Shown here in pieces: positions 43,216 to 54,098 of a stretch of 64,000 nt of DNA. The notes beneath the pieces were generated by a model. It saw nothing but the letters and a program-made list of their open reading frames with translations, did not search any database and was not told the origin of the DNA. The position numbers and the translations under genes are program-made. This DNA comes from Pseudoluteimonas sp044226035. Lineage in GTDB: Bacteria; Pseudomonadota; Gammaproteobacteria; Xanthomonadales; Xanthomonadaceae. Position 1 is the stretch's first letter. Every line of letters begins with the position of its first letter. Location: positions 1-64,000 of the forward strand of contig JBGAHT010000003.1 of the NCBI GenBank assembly GCA_044226035.1, in the 5' to 3' direction.

Positions 43216-44520
43216 TCACGCCGACGGCGAGATCGCCTCCTGGAAGGACAACGGCTGGTCGCTGTGGCGGGCGCGCTCGGCGATCCAGTCGATCACCTGC
43301 TCCTCCATCACCCGCGACTGCAGGCTGGCCATGAGTTGGGGATCGTCGCGGTACATCTCAATGACCTGCTGCGGCTCCTCGTAGGTGGAGGCGATCAGGC
43401 GCAGGGTCTCGTTGACCCGGCCCATGTCCAGCCGCAGCTCGTTGCGGCGGGCGACCTCGCCGACCAGCAGCCCGACCAGCACGCGCTTGCGCGCGGCGTC
43501 GAGGAAGGCTTCGTGGGCGTTTTCCGGCATCTGCGGGTTGCCGCCCTGGCGGCGCACCTGCTCGGCGGCCTGCTGGGCCAGCATGCGCGCCTCGTTCTCG
43601 ACCAGGCGCGGCGGCATCTCGACGTGCTCGTAGGCCGCGGCCAGCTTCTCGCTGACCTCGCGGCGCAGGCGGCCCATCAGCGCGCCCTTGAGCTCGCGCT
43701 CGAGGTTGCTGCGGATGTCGGCGCGGAACTGCGCCAGTTCGCCGCCCTTGACGCCGAAGCTGCGGATGAAGGCCGCGTCGACCTCGGGCAGCGCGGCTTC
43801 GGACACGCGCTCGACCTGCAGGTTGGCCTGCGCCGCCTTGCCGGCCAGCTGCGGCACGCGCCAGTCCGCCGGGAACTGCACCTCGACGGTCTTTTCCTCG
43901 CCGGCGCGCATGCCGGCCAGCGCCTGTTCGAGCTGCGGCAGGACCGAGCCCGAGCCGATCAGGGTCAGCAACCGTTCCGAGCCCTCGGCCGGCACGCGCT
44001 CGCCTTCGACCATCGACCAGGTCTGCGCCTCGACCGCGTCGCCCTCGCGGGCCTCGCGCTCGACCGGCGCCCAGGTGCGGCGCTGCAGGCGCAGGTTCTC
44101 GACCATGCGGTCGATGTCTTCCTCGCTGACCTCGGCGGTGTGGCGGACCACGTCGAGCCCGGCCACGTCGATGTCGCCGAATTCGGGCACCACCTCGAAG
44201 GTGGCCACGTAGGCGAGCTCGCCGTCCTTCGCCTCGCCCGGCTGGATCGACGGGCTGCCGGCGATGCGCAGGTCGTTGCCGCGCACGGCCTGGTCGAAAC
44301 CTTCGCGCAGCAGGCCGTCCAGCACCTCGGCGCGCACCTGCGAGCCGTAGCGCTGCTCGATGACCTTGGCGGGCACCTTGCCCGGGCGGAAGCCCTTGAT
44401 CCGCGCGGTGCGCGCGATCTCGCGCAGGCGCCCGCCGACTTCGCCCTCGAGCTGCCCGGCGGGGAGCTGGAAGGTGATGCGGCGCTCGAGGTTTCCGATG
44501 GTTTCGACCGAAGTCTGCAT
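43216..44520 (-). CDS. tig: Trigger factor
   Basis: Trigger factor is the ribosome-bound chaperone and prolyl isomerase. The 434-residue protein has the N-terminal ribosome-docking signature GFRPGKVPAKVIEQRYG, the central FKBP domain (REGDAVEAQTWSMVEGERVP, about residues 150-240) and the helical C-terminal chaperone domain (EVARRNELRLDMGRVN). The start ATG gives MQTSVETIGNLERRITFQLP-like sequence. It is the first gene of the tig-clpP-clpX-lon group. Confidence 0.96.
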   Translation of the reverse strand: MQTSVETIGNLERRITFQLPAGQLEGEVGGRLREIARTARIKGFRPGKVPAKVIEQRYGSQVRAEVLDGLLREGFDQAVRGNDLRIAGSPSIQPGEAKDGELAYVATFEVVPEFGDIDVAGLDVVRHTAEVSEEDIDRMVENLRLQRRTWAPVEREAREGDAVEAQTWSMVEGERVPAEGSERLLTLIGSGSVLPQLEQALAGMRAGEEKTVEVQFPADWRVPQLAGKAAQANLQVERVSEAALPEVDAAFIRSFGVKGGELAQFRADIRSNLERELKGALMGRLRREVSEKLAAAYEHVEMPPRLVENEARMLAQQAAEQVRRQGGNPQMPENAHEAFLDAARKRVLVGLLVGEVARRNELRLDMGRVNETLRLIASTYEEPQQVIEMYRDDPQLMASLQSRVMEEQVIDWIAERARHSDQPLSFQEAISPSA

Positions 44521-44662
44521 GCTGGTACGTGCTCCTGCCCGCGGTGTCGGCTGCGGGTTGCGATGGTTCTTGGCGCGGGCGCCGGCTGGGACCCGCGCCA
44601 GGCGCGGGGAACCGGGGATTTTCCCCGATCCGGGGGCTGGCCGCCAGCATCGCCGGCGGCTT

Positions 44663-44748
44663 TGGTGCGAAAGGCGGGACTCGAACCCGCACGGGGGTTA
44701 CCCGCTGGAACCTAAATCCAGTGCGTCTACCAGTTCCGCCACTTTCGC
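44663..44748 (-). tRNA. tRNA-Leu (anticodon TAG)
   Basis: On the minus strand GCGAAAG pairs with CTTTCGC, the anticodon stem-loop CTGGATTTAGGTTCCAG carries TAG, and there is a long variable arm. CCA is encoded. It lies upstream of tig in the same direction. Confidence 0.95.
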
Positions 44749-44855
44749 GCCCGGGCATTCTAGCCGGCGGCACGACCGCTGGCCCGGAAGCCCCGATCGG
44801 CCACGCATCCGGTTTGACGCTCGATGCTGCGTTCCCGGACAATGCGCACCTGCTT

Positions 44856-44932
<77 letters not shown>

Positions 44933-44976
44933 GGCACCGAGCGGGACGGCGGACAACGATGCGACAATCCGGACGG

Positions 44977-45053
44977 GCGCCCGTAGCTCAACCGGATAGA
45001 GCACCGGCCTTCTAAGCCGGTGGTTGTGGGTTCGAGTCCCGCCGGGCGCGCCA
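44977..45053 (+). tRNA. tRNA-Arg (anticodon TCT)
   Basis: GCGCCCGTAGCTCAACCGGA, anticodon stem-loop CCGGCCTTCTAAGCCGG with TCT, T-arm GGTTCGAGTCC and encoded CCA. Confidence 0.96.
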
Positions 45054-45075
45054 TGCGTCGGCAGGTTTTCCAGTG

Positions 45076-45152
45076 GTGGCTGTAGCTCAGTTGGTTAGAG
45101 TCCTGGATTGTGATTCCAGTTGTCGGGGGTTCGAGTCCCCTCAGCCACCCCA
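45076..45152 (+). tRNA. tRNA-His (anticodon GTG)
   Basis: GTGGCTGTAGCTCAGTTGG, anticodon stem-loop CTGGATTGTGATTCCAG with GTG, 3' end CAGCCACCCCA with the C73 that pairs with G-1 (position 45075). CCA is encoded. Confidence 0.96.
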
Positions 45153-45184
45153 TCTTTTCGTGTTTGCTATACTTCGCGTCATCG

Positions 45185-45260
45185 GGGCCGTTAGCTCAGT
45201 TGGTAGAGCAGTTGACTCTTAATCAATAGGTCCAAGGTTCGAATCCTTGACGGCCCACCA
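45185..45260 (+). tRNA. tRNA-Lys (anticodon CTT)
   Basis: GGGCCGTTAGCTCAGTTGG, anticodon stem-loop GTTGACTCTTAATCAAT with CTT, T-arm GGTTCGAATCC and encoded CCA. TATACT at 45168-45173 lies just upstream as a possible -10 for this gene. Confidence 0.96.
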
Positions 45261-45265
45261 ATCCC

Positions 45266-45294
45266 GAAACGCCCGGCCATGCCGGGCGTTTTCC
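45266..45294 (+). terminator. Terminator after the tRNA cluster
   Basis: GAAACGCCCGGC, CAT, GCCGGGCGTTTTCC lies 6 bp after the tRNA-Lys CCA end. It has a strong stem and a T4 tail. Confidence 0.9.
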
Positions 45295-45395
45295 TTTCCG
45301 GCGCCGCCAAGATTTCGAACCTGCGGTTCGCCCGTTCCGCCGCGCTTCGCTATCCTCGTTCCCGCGGCATCCGCCGCCCGACCAGGGAACATCGC

Positions 45396-46163
45396 ATGCG
45401 CAGCGGCAATCCCGCCCTCCGGGCCGACACCTTCCTCGATGCCGGCAGCGGCGCGCTGATCCGGGGCGACGCCGGGACGATGACCCTCAACGGCACCGTC
45501 AACAAGACCGCGATCCTGCTGGTGCTGACCCTGGCTGGCGCGTTGTTCACCTGGTCGCAATTCTCCGCCGCGCTGGCCGCCGGCAGCCCGGGCGCGGTGA
45601 TGCCCTACGTCTGGGGCGGCGCGATCGGCGGCTTCATCGTCGCCCTGGTCACCGTATTCAAGAAGCAGTGGGCGCCGATCACCGCGCCGTTGTACGCCGT
45701 GCTGGAAGGCCTGTTCCTGGGCGCGGTGTCGGCGATGTTCGAACTGCGCTTCCCGGGCATCGTGATGCAGGCCGTGGGCCTGACCTTCGGTACCCTGGCG
45801 GCGTTGCTGCTGGCCTACCGCAGCGGCCTGATCAAGGCCACCGAGAACTTCAAGCTCGGCGTGGTCGCCGCCACCGGCGGCATCGCCCTGCTCTACCTGG
45901 TGCAGATCGGCCTGCAGTTCTTCGGCTTCAAGGGCATGGGCTTCATCCACGACAGCAGCCTGATCGGCATCGCCTTCTCCGGCTTCGTGGTGGTGATCGC
46001 CGCGCTGAACCTGGTGCTCGACTTCGACTTCATCGAACAAGGCGTCGAACAGCGCGCGCCGAAGTACATGGAGTGGTACGGCGCGTTCGGCCTGCTGGTC
46101 ACCCTGGTGTGGCTGTACCTGGAAATGTTGCGCCTGCTGAGCAAACTGCAGTCGCGCAACTGA
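45396..46163 (+). CDS. Bax inhibitor-1/YccA family membrane protein
   Basis: The 255-residue protein has seven membrane helices from residue 35 on (TAILLVLTLAGALFTWSQF; APLYAVLEGLFLGAVSAMFE; GLTFGTLAALLLAY; ...) and the C-terminal LNLVLDFDFIEQGVEQRAPK signature with paired Asp, typical of the YccA/BI-1 family of pH-sensitive channels or FtsH regulators. The start ATG (MRSGNPALRADTFLD) has CAGGGAACATCGC upstream. It stands alone between the tRNA cluster and a terminator. The precise function in this organism is unknown. Confidence 0.9.
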   Translation: MRSGNPALRADTFLDAGSGALIRGDAGTMTLNGTVNKTAILLVLTLAGALFTWSQFSAALAAGSPGAVMPYVWGGAIGGFIVALVTVFKKQWAPITAPLYAVLEGLFLGAVSAMFELRFPGIVMQAVGLTFGTLAALLLAYRSGLIKATENFKLGVVAATGGIALLYLVQIGLQFFGFKGMGFIHDSSLIGIAFSGFVVVIAALNLVLDFDFIEQGVEQRAPKYMEWYGAFGLLVTLVWLYLEMLRLLSKLQSRN

Positions 46164-46178
46164 TCCGCGTGCGATGCA

Positions 46179-46210
46179 ACGAAAAGGCGCCTTTCGGCGC
46201 CTTTTTCGTT
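46179..46210. terminator. Terminator between the YccA gene and isocitrate dehydrogenase
   Basis: AACGAAAAGGCGCC, TTT, CGGCGCCTTTTTCGTT. Poly-A and poly-T flanks suggest function in both directions for the convergent genes. Confidence 0.92.
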
Positions 46211-46232
46211 CGTGCCGCGAGGGCCCCGGGAA

Positions 46233-47240
46233 TCAAAGCCGGGACGCGATCGCCCTAGCGAACGACTGGGTGTTGCCTTCGCCGCCCAGGTCCGGGGTCA
46301 GCGAGTCCTTCGCTTCCAGCGTGGCGACGATGGCGTTGCGCAGGCGCTCGGCCTGTTCGGGCTGGCCGAGGTGGTCGAGCATCTGCCCGGCCGCGAGCAG
46401 CAGCGCGCAAGGGTTGGCGATGCCCTTGCCGGCGATGTCCGGGGCCGAACCGTGCACCGCCTCGAAGATCGCCGCGTGCTCGCCGATGTTGGCGCCCGGC
46501 GCGAGGCCGAGCCCGCCGACCAGGCCCGCGCACAGGTCGGAAATGATGTCGCCGAACAGGTTGGTGGTGACGATCACGTCGAACTGCTCGGGCTTCATCA
46601 CCAGCTGCATGCAGCAGTTGTCGACGATCAGCTCGTTGCAGGCGATCTCCGGGTACTGCGCCGCCACCTCGCGCGCGACCTTGAGGAACAGGCCCGAGGT
46701 CGACTTCAGGATGTTGGCCTTGTGCACCACCGTGACCTTCTTGCGCCCGGTGTTCCTCGCCAGGTCGAAGGCGTAGCGCACGATGCGCTCGGAACCCTTG
46801 CGCGTCACCTTCTGGGTGAGCGTGGCGGTGGCGCCGTCGTCGCTGACCTGCTGGCCTTCGCCGATGTAGGCGCCCTCGGTGTTCTCGCGCACGGTGACCA
46901 GGTCCACGCCCATCGGGAAGCGCGATTTCGTGTTCGGGAACGACTTGGCCGGGCGCACGTTGGCGTACAGGTCGAAGCGCTTGCGCAACTCGACGTTGAT
47001 CGAGGAAAAGCCTTCGCCCACCGGCGTGGTCAGCGGGCTCTTCAGCGCGACCTTGTTGCGGGCGATGGAATCGAGCGTCGCCTGCGGCAGCAGTTCGCCG
47101 TGCTTTTCCAGCGCGACCATGCCGGCGTCGGCGAATTCGTACTGCAGGCCGAGCCGCATCGCGTCGAGCACGTGCAGGGTGGCGTCCATGATCTCGGGGC
47201 CGATGCCGTCGCCGCGCAGCACGGTGATCGTCGTGGTCAT
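46233..47240 (-). CDS. icd: NAD-type isocitrate dehydrogenase
   Basis: The enzyme oxidises isocitrate to 2-oxoglutarate in the citric acid cycle. The 335-residue protein belongs to the beta-decarboxylating dehydrogenase family: VLRGDGIGPEIM, PLTTPVGEGFSSINVELRKR, the substrate Arg cluster in NVRPAKSFPNTKSRF, VRENTEGAYIGEG, VTTNLFGDIISDLCAGLVGG, and EAVHGSAPDIAGKG. The short length and the nucleotide-loop sequence resemble the NAD-dependent type found in Xanthomonas rather than long NADP enterobacterial Icd. 3-Isopropylmalate or homoisocitrate dehydrogenase is possible but less likely. The ATG at 47240 (MTTTITVLRGDG) is preferred over an in-frame codon 96 bp upstream. Confidence 0.87.
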   Translation of the reverse strand: MTTTITVLRGDGIGPEIMDATLHVLDAMRLGLQYEFADAGMVALEKHGELLPQATLDSIARNKVALKSPLTTPVGEGFSSINVELRKRFDLYANVRPAKSFPNTKSRFPMGVDLVTVRENTEGAYIGEGQQVSDDGATATLTQKVTRKGSERIVRYAFDLARNTGRKKVTVVHKANILKSTSGLFLKVAREVAAQYPEIACNELIVDNCCMQLVMKPEQFDVIVTTNLFGDIISDLCAGLVGGLGLAPGANIGEHAAIFEAVHGSAPDIAGKGIANPCALLLAAGQMLDHLGQPEQAERLRNAIVATLEAKDSLTPDLGGEGNTQSFARAIASRL

Positions 47241-47327
47241 TCTCGTTCGGTTCCAGGCAGGCAGGAATCGCGCCGGAAACGCGATTCCTGGGGGAAAAAT
47301 GGGCCACCAATTATGCCAGATACCCAA

Positions 47328-47376
47328 CACCGTCATTCCGGCACAAGCCGGGACCCGGCTTGCGCCGGGATGACGA
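47328..47376. repeat. Palindromic intergenic repeat (GTCATTCCGGCGCAAGCC type)
   Basis: CGTCATTCCGGCACAAGCCG and its inverted copy CGGCTTGCGCCGGGATGACG enclose GGACC. This GTCATTCCGGC...GCCGGGATGAC repeat is widespread in proteobacterial intergenic DNA. It lies between icd and the carboxymuconolactone decarboxylase-like gene. Confidence 0.78.
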
Positions 47377-47385
47377 GCGGGATTT

Positions 47386-47799
47386 TCAGTGCTCGTGCGC
47401 GACGGGCGATTCCGCGCCTTGTTCCAGCTTGTCGAGGAAGTCGACGGCGCGGCGCAGGTGCGGGATGACGATGCTGCCGCCGACCACCAGCCCGACCGAG
47501 AACGCCTCGAACATCTCGTCGCGGGTCACGCCGGCGTCGCGGCACTGGGCGACGTGGTAGCTGATGCAGTCGTCGCAGCGCAGCACCATCGACGCGACCA
47601 GGCCGCACAGCTCCTTGGTCTTCGCGTCCAGCGCGCCGGCCGCGTAGGTCTGCGTATCGAGCGCGAAGAAGCGGCGCACGACCTGGTTCGGCTCGGCCAG
47701 GATGCGCTCGTTCATGCGCTTGCGGAATTCGGTGAACGCGGCGATGCGGTCGCCTTCGCCGCCGCTGGCCGCGCGGTTCTTTTCGCCGTGGCCGCTCAT
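47386..47799 (-). CDS. Carboxymuconolactone decarboxylase/AhpD-like protein
   Basis: This 137-residue all-helical protein matches the CMD/AhpD family. Residues LVASMVLRCDDCISYHVAQC hold the CxxC-x3-H redox motif of AhpD-like peroxidase partners, with ALDAKTKELCGL before it. A peroxide-defence role is likely, a true lactone decarboxylase unlikely. The ATG at 47799 (MSGHGEKNRAAS) overlaps the grxC stop by 4 bp, so it is cotranslated with glutaredoxin, which fits redox function. Confidence 0.85.
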   Translation of the reverse strand: MSGHGEKNRAASGGEGDRIAAFTEFRKRMNERILAEPNQVVRRFFALDTQTYAAGALDAKTKELCGLVASMVLRCDDCISYHVAQCRDAGVTRDEMFEAFSVGLVVGGSIVIPHLRRAVDFLDKLEQGAESPVAHEH

Positions 47800-48068
47800 G
47801 CGCCTTGGCCCGCGAGCAACGCTTCGAGCTTGCCGGCGCGATGCAGGGCCATCATGTCGTCGTAGCCGCCGACGTGGGTGTCGCCGATGAAGATCTGCGG
47901 CACGCTGGTGCGGCGCGTCCGCGCCACCATCGCCTCGCGCACGGCCGGGTCGGTGTCGACGCGCACTTCGGTCCAGTCCCTGCCCTTGCTCTTCAGGAAA
48001 TTCTTCGCGGCCACGCAGTACGGGCAGATCGCGGTGGTGTAGATCGTGATGGCGGGGGCGTCGCTCAA
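47796..48068 (-). CDS. grxC: Glutaredoxin 3
   Basis: The protein is a 90-residue dithiol glutaredoxin that uses glutathione to reduce disulfides. It has the CPYC active site in YTTAICPYCVAAKNFL, the cis-Pro TSVPQIFIGDTHVGGYDDMM and a GKLEALL end. The start is TTG at 48068 (giving LSDAPAITIYTT), supported by GGAGA 5 bp upstream; the frame further upstream has no family similarity. It overlaps the AhpD-like gene and is divergent from bepA. Confidence 0.93.
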   Translation of the reverse strand: MSDAPAITIYTTAICPYCVAAKNFLKSKGRDWTEVRVDTDPAVREAMVARTRRTSVPQIFIGDTHVGGYDDMMALHRAGKLEALLAGQGA

Positions 48069-48199
48069 GGCAGTCTCCGGGAACAAGCGCGGCGGGATAG
48101 AGTCGAATATGCGGGACGGGCGGGCCGATTTTAAGGGCCAGCCCCACCCGCTCAACCCCCGTTCACATCGACGCCACGTCAACGCAGCATCCTGCCAGC

Positions 48200-49798
48200 A
48201 TGACCGCACCCGTCCCGCGCCGGTTCCCGGCCGCCCTCCTCGTCGCCGGCCTCGCCCTGGCCCTCGCGCCCGGCGCCGGCGCGCAGTCGCAGTCGCTGCC
48301 GGACATCGGCTCCTCGGCCGCGGAACTGCTGACCCCGGCGCAGCAGCAGCAATACGGCGAGATGACGCTGGCCCAGCTGCGCAACATGAACTACACGCTG
48401 GACGACCCGCTGCTCAACGACTGGCTGCAGTCGCTGGGCAACCGCATGGGCGCGGCCAGCGACAAGCCGGAGCAGCGTTTCACCGTGTTCCTGCTCAAGG
48501 ACCGCGACATCAACGCCTTCGCCACGCTCGGCGGCTACGTCGCGGTCAACGCCGGGCTGATCCTCGCCGCCGAGAACGAGGGCGAACTGGCATCGGTGCT
48601 CGGCCACGAGTTCGCCCACGTCACCCAGCAGCACGTGCTGCGTTCGGTCGAACAGGCGAAGAAGGACAGCCTGCCGATCCTGTTGGCGATGCTCGGCGCG
48701 ATCGCGGTCGCGCAAGGCAGCAACAGCGATTCGGCCAGCAACGGCGCGATGGCCGCGCTGATCTCGGCGCAGGGCCTGATGCTGCAGCGGCAGATCAACT
48801 ACACCCGTTCGGGCGAAGCCGAAGCCGACCGGCTCGGCATCCGCACCCTGTACCGCGCCGGCTTCGATCCCGGCGACGCGGCGAAAATGTTCCAGCGCAT
48901 GCTCGCGCTCAGCCGCAGCAACCAGGGCGGCGAACGCGAGCGCACGCCGGACTACCTGCTCACCCACCCGGTCACCACCAGCCGCATCAGCGAGGCGACC
49001 CAGCGCGCCGAGCAGTTGCGCGCCTCGGGCGGCGGCGCCGTGGCCGCGGGCATCGGCAGCAGCGGCAACCCGCTGTTGCCGGGCAACCTGTCGATCCAGG
49101 CCGGCGCCGGCGGCGACGACGGCCAGTTCGCCTGGGCGCAGGAACGGTTGCGCGCGCTGTCGGCCGACACGCCCGCGCAGGCGATCCGCGAATACGAGCA
49201 GATGCGCCGTTCCGCACCGCTCGACGACGCGCAGCAATACGGACTGGCGGTCGCGCAGATCCGCGCCGGCAAGGGCCCGGCCGCGGTCGACGCGCTGGCG
49301 GCGCTGCTGGCCAGGCACCCCGGCAACCTGTGGCTGCAACTCGGCATCGCCCAGGCCGGCGCCCACGGCAACGACCGCGCCGCCGCCGACGCGCGCTTCG
49401 ATGCACTGGTCGCGCGCATGCCCGACAACCTCGCCGTGGCCCGCACCTACGCCGCCGTGCTCAACGAGCGCGGCACGCCGGAAGCCGGCCGCCGCGCGCA
49501 GGCGATCCTGCGCCCGCTGCTGAACGACAACGCCGGCGATCCCGGGCTGCAGGCCGAGTTCGCCCGCGCCTGCGACATGGCCGGCGACGCGGTCCGCGCC
49601 GGCGAGGCCTACGCCGAGGCCGCCTACCTCAACGGCCGGCCGGAACAGGCCCTGTTGCAGCTCAACACCCTCAAGAACCGGCCCGACCTGGACTACTACG
49701 CCCGCGCCCGGATCGATGCCCGGATCGCGGCGATCACCCCGGTGGTGCTGGAACTGCAGCGCCAGGGCATCCGCGACGAGGACCTGCACCGGCAGTGA
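48200..49798 (+). CDS. bepA: M48 metalloprotease BepA-like, with TPR repeats
   Basis: BepA-type proteins act in the periplasm, where they chaperone or degrade outer-membrane proteins such as LptD. The 532-residue protein has a signal peptide (FPAALLVAGLALALAPGAGA-Q), the zinc motif LGHEFAHVTQQH, a third ligand Glu in RSGEAEADRLGIRTL, and a C-terminal TPR superhelix from about residue 305 (AQQYGLAVAQIRAGKG; NLWLQLGIAQAGAHG). ATG start at 48200. It lies divergent from grxC. The family YfgC/BepA/LoiP is clear; BepA is favoured by the TPR domain. Confidence 0.92.
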   Translation: MTAPVPRRFPAALLVAGLALALAPGAGAQSQSLPDIGSSAAELLTPAQQQQYGEMTLAQLRNMNYTLDDPLLNDWLQSLGNRMGAASDKPEQRFTVFLLKDRDINAFATLGGYVAVNAGLILAAENEGELASVLGHEFAHVTQQHVLRSVEQAKKDSLPILLAMLGAIAVAQGSNSDSASNGAMAALISAQGLMLQRQINYTRSGEAEADRLGIRTLYRAGFDPGDAAKMFQRMLALSRSNQGGERERTPDYLLTHPVTTSRISEATQRAEQLRASGGGAVAAGIGSSGNPLLPGNLSIQAGAGGDDGQFAWAQERLRALSADTPAQAIREYEQMRRSAPLDDAQQYGLAVAQIRAGKGPAAVDALAALLARHPGNLWLQLGIAQAGAHGNDRAAADARFDALVARMPDNLAVARTYAAVLNERGTPEAGRRAQAILRPLLNDNAGDPGLQAEFARACDMAGDAVRAGEAYAEAAYLNGRPEQALLQLNTLKNRPDLDYYARARIDARIAAITPVVLELQRQGIRDEDLHRQ

Positions 49799-49814
49799 GC
49801 CGCGGCGCGTGACG

Positions 49815-49848
49815 GTGTCATGCGACCGTCACGAAAACGTCGTCTAAT
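49815..49848 (+). promoter_or_regulatory. Putative Pho box and -10 upstream of phoB
   Basis: GTGTCAT (49815-49821), 4 bp, then CCGTCAC (49826-49832) gives direct heptamers with the 11-bp period of the Pho box (consensus CTGTCAT), with 6 and 5 matches. TCTAAT at 49843-49848 begins 10 bp later, the spacing of PhoB-activated -10 boxes. This suggests PhoB controls its own operon. Confidence 0.6.
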
Positions 49849-49894
49849 CGCCCCGTCTCCCGGCCCGCCCGGCAGCAATGCCCGGCAAAACCGC

Positions 49895-50584
49895 ATGCAG
49901 AAGCACATCCTGATCGTCGACGACGAACCCGCGATCCGCGACATGATCGCCTTCGCCCTGCGCAAGGGCGAATACGCACCGGTGCACGCCGGCGACGCCC
50001 GCGAAGCCCAGGCCGCGATCGCCGACAAGGTGCCGGACCTGATCCTGCTCGACTGGATGCTGCCCGGCACCAGCGGGCTGGAGCTGGCGCGGCGCTGGCG
50101 CAAGGAACAGCTGACCCGCGAGATCCCGATCATCATGCTCACCGCGCGCGGCGAGGAAAACGACCGCGTCGGCGGGCTCGAGGCCGGCGTCGACGACTAC
50201 GTGGTCAAGCCGTTCTCGGCGCGCGAACTGCTGGCGCGCATCCGCGCCGTGCTGCGCCGCTCGCGCGAGGACGACGAGGACGGCAACGTCAGCGCCGGGC
50301 CGCTGCGCATCGACGGCGCCGCGCACCGCGTGTTCGCCGGCGACGCGCCGGTGCCGATCGGCCCGACCGAATACCGCCTGCTGCACTTCTTCATGACCCA
50401 CCCCGAGCGCGTGTACACGCGCACGCAGCTGCTCGACCACGTCTGGGGCGGCAACGTGTACGTGGAGGAACGCACCGTCGACGTGCACATCCGGCGCCTG
50501 CGCAAGACCCTGGAACCGGTGCGGCTCGAGGGCATGGTGCAGACCGTGCGCGGTTCGGGCTATCGGTTCTCGGCCGCGATATAA
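49895..50584 (+). CDS. phoB: Phosphate regulon response regulator PhoB
   Basis: PhoB is the DNA-binding partner of PhoR that activates phosphate-starvation genes. The 229-residue protein has a receiver domain with the phosphorylated Asp53 in LILLDWMLPG, acidic DDE at residues 9-11, Thr in IIMLTARG and Lys in YVVKPFS. The winged-helix OmpR-type domain follows (PTEYRLLHFFMTHPERV; TVDVHIRRLRKTLEP; VRGSGYRFS). The ATG at 49895 (MQKHILIVDDEP) is chosen over a longer frame. A palindromic element separates it from phoR. Confidence 0.95.
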   Translation: MQKHILIVDDEPAIRDMIAFALRKGEYAPVHAGDAREAQAAIADKVPDLILLDWMLPGTSGLELARRWRKEQLTREIPIIMLTARGEENDRVGGLEAGVDDYVVKPFSARELLARIRAVLRRSREDDEDGNVSAGPLRIDGAAHRVFAGDAPVPIGPTEYRLLHFFMTHPERVYTRTQLLDHVWGGNVYVEERTVDVHIRRLRKTLEPVRLEGMVQTVRGSGYRFSAAI

Positions 50585-50656
50585 CGCGGGTTGATGGTTG
50601 TCGGTTCCTGGTTGCCGGAAAAGAATTCCGGCAACCGACAACCGGGAACCCGCAGC
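50584..50656. repeat. Palindromic element of the GGTTGTTGGTT family (copy 2)
   Basis: Directly after the phoB stop, GCGGGTTGATGGTTGTCGG followed by TTCCTGGTTGCCGG is mirrored by CCGGCAACCGACAACCGGG then AACCCGC, separated by only AAAAGAATT. It is a near-perfect long hairpin and clearly related to the copy at 12078-12175. Both sit at the 3' border of a gene inside an operon. Confidence 0.8.
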
Positions 50657-50697
50657 CGATCCCGCCTCCTGCAACAAACCCCTGCCACAATCCGGCC

Positions 50698-52013
50698 ATG
50701 CCTCCCCGCGCCCGCAACGCCTGGTTCCGCACCCTCGGGCTGCTCGCCCTGGTGCTGGCGGGCGGGCTCGCCATCGGCCTGCTGCTCGGCAAGCCGTGGC
50801 CGGCGCTGACCCTCGCCGCGCTCGCCGTGGTCGCCTGGCACTACTGGAAGCTGCGCGGCGTGCTGCTGCGCCTGACCGCGCGCCAGCGCATCGCCCCGCC
50901 TTCGGGCGACGGCGTGTGGAACGAACTCGACCGCCTGCTCCATCGCGGCCAGCAGGACATGCGCGTGCGCAAGCGCCGCCTGCTCGACATGCTGCGCGCC
51001 TACCGCGCCGCCGCCGCCGCGCTGCCCGACGCCATCGTCATCGTCGACCGCGACAGCCAGCGCGTGCTGTGGTTCAACGAGGCCGCGGCGCCGCTGCTCG
51101 GCCTGCGCCACCCGCGCGACATCGACCGCGCGCTCGGCGATTGCCTGCAGCCGCTGCCGGTGTCGCGCTGGCTCGCGGCCGGGCGCAACGCCGAACCGAT
51201 GCTGGACGCGGTTTCGCCCACCGACCCGGCGATCCGCCTCGACCTGCGCCTCATCCCGTATTCCGAGGAACTGTGGCTGCTGGTCGCGCGCGACGTGACC
51301 AGGCTGATGCGGCTGGAGGAAGTGCGCCGCGATTTCGTCGCCAACGTCTCGCACGAACTGCGCACGCCGCTGACCGTCGTGCACGGCTACCTCGACATGC
51401 TCGAGCCCGAGGACAAGCCCGAATGGGCGCCGCTGCTGGACGAAATGCGCCGGCAGTCGCAGCGCATGACCCAGCTGGTCGAGGATTTGCTCACGCTGTC
51501 GCGGCTGGAGGTACAGGACGCGCTGGACGAGGACGTGGTGGCGATGGCGCCGATGCTGGCCACGCTCAAGCGCGAGGCCGAGGCGCTGAGCCAGGGCCGG
51601 CACGCGGTCGCGGTCGAATCCGGGCTCGACGCCGACCTGCGCGGTTCGACCCGCGAACTGCACAGCGCGTTCTCCAACCTCGTCAGCAACGCGGTGCGCT
51701 ACACCCCGGCCGGCGGCGACATCGCGATCCGCTTCGCGCCCGCGCCCGACGGCGGCGCGACGCTGTCGGTGCGCGACACCGGCTACGGCATCCCGGCCGC
51801 GCACCTGCCGCGCATCACCGAGCGCTTCTACCGCGTCTCCACCAGCCGTTCGCGCGAACTCGGCGGCACCGGGCTCGGGCTGTCCATCGTCAAGCACGTG
51901 CTCGGCCTGCACCAGGCCCGGCTCGCGATCGACAGCGACGTCGGCGCGGGCAGCACCTTCACCTGCGTGTTCGGGCCCGAACGGGTGCTGCGGCGCGCCG
52001 AGGCCGCATCCGC

Positions 52014-52017
<4 letters not shown>
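50698..52017 (+). CDS. phoR: Phosphate regulon sensor histidine kinase PhoR
   Basis: PhoR senses phosphate status through the Pst system and phosphorylates PhoB. The 439-residue protein has two N-terminal membrane helices (residues 10-50, LGLLALVLAGGLAIGLLLGK and TLAALAVVAWHYWKL), no large periplasmic domain, a PAS-like domain at about 110-190, the phospho-acceptor His in FVANVSHELRTPLTVVHGYL and ATPase motifs in NLVSNAVRYTP and GGTGLGLSIVKH. This is the standard PhoR layout. The ppk start overlaps its stop (ATGA). Confidence 0.95.

Positions 52018-54094
<2,077 letters not shown>

Positions 54095-54098
<4 letters not shown>

Noticed and set aside
44521..44662. Several GC-rich hairpins upstream of tig
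   Set aside because: They lack T-tracts or conserved structure; promoter elements could not be placed with confidence.
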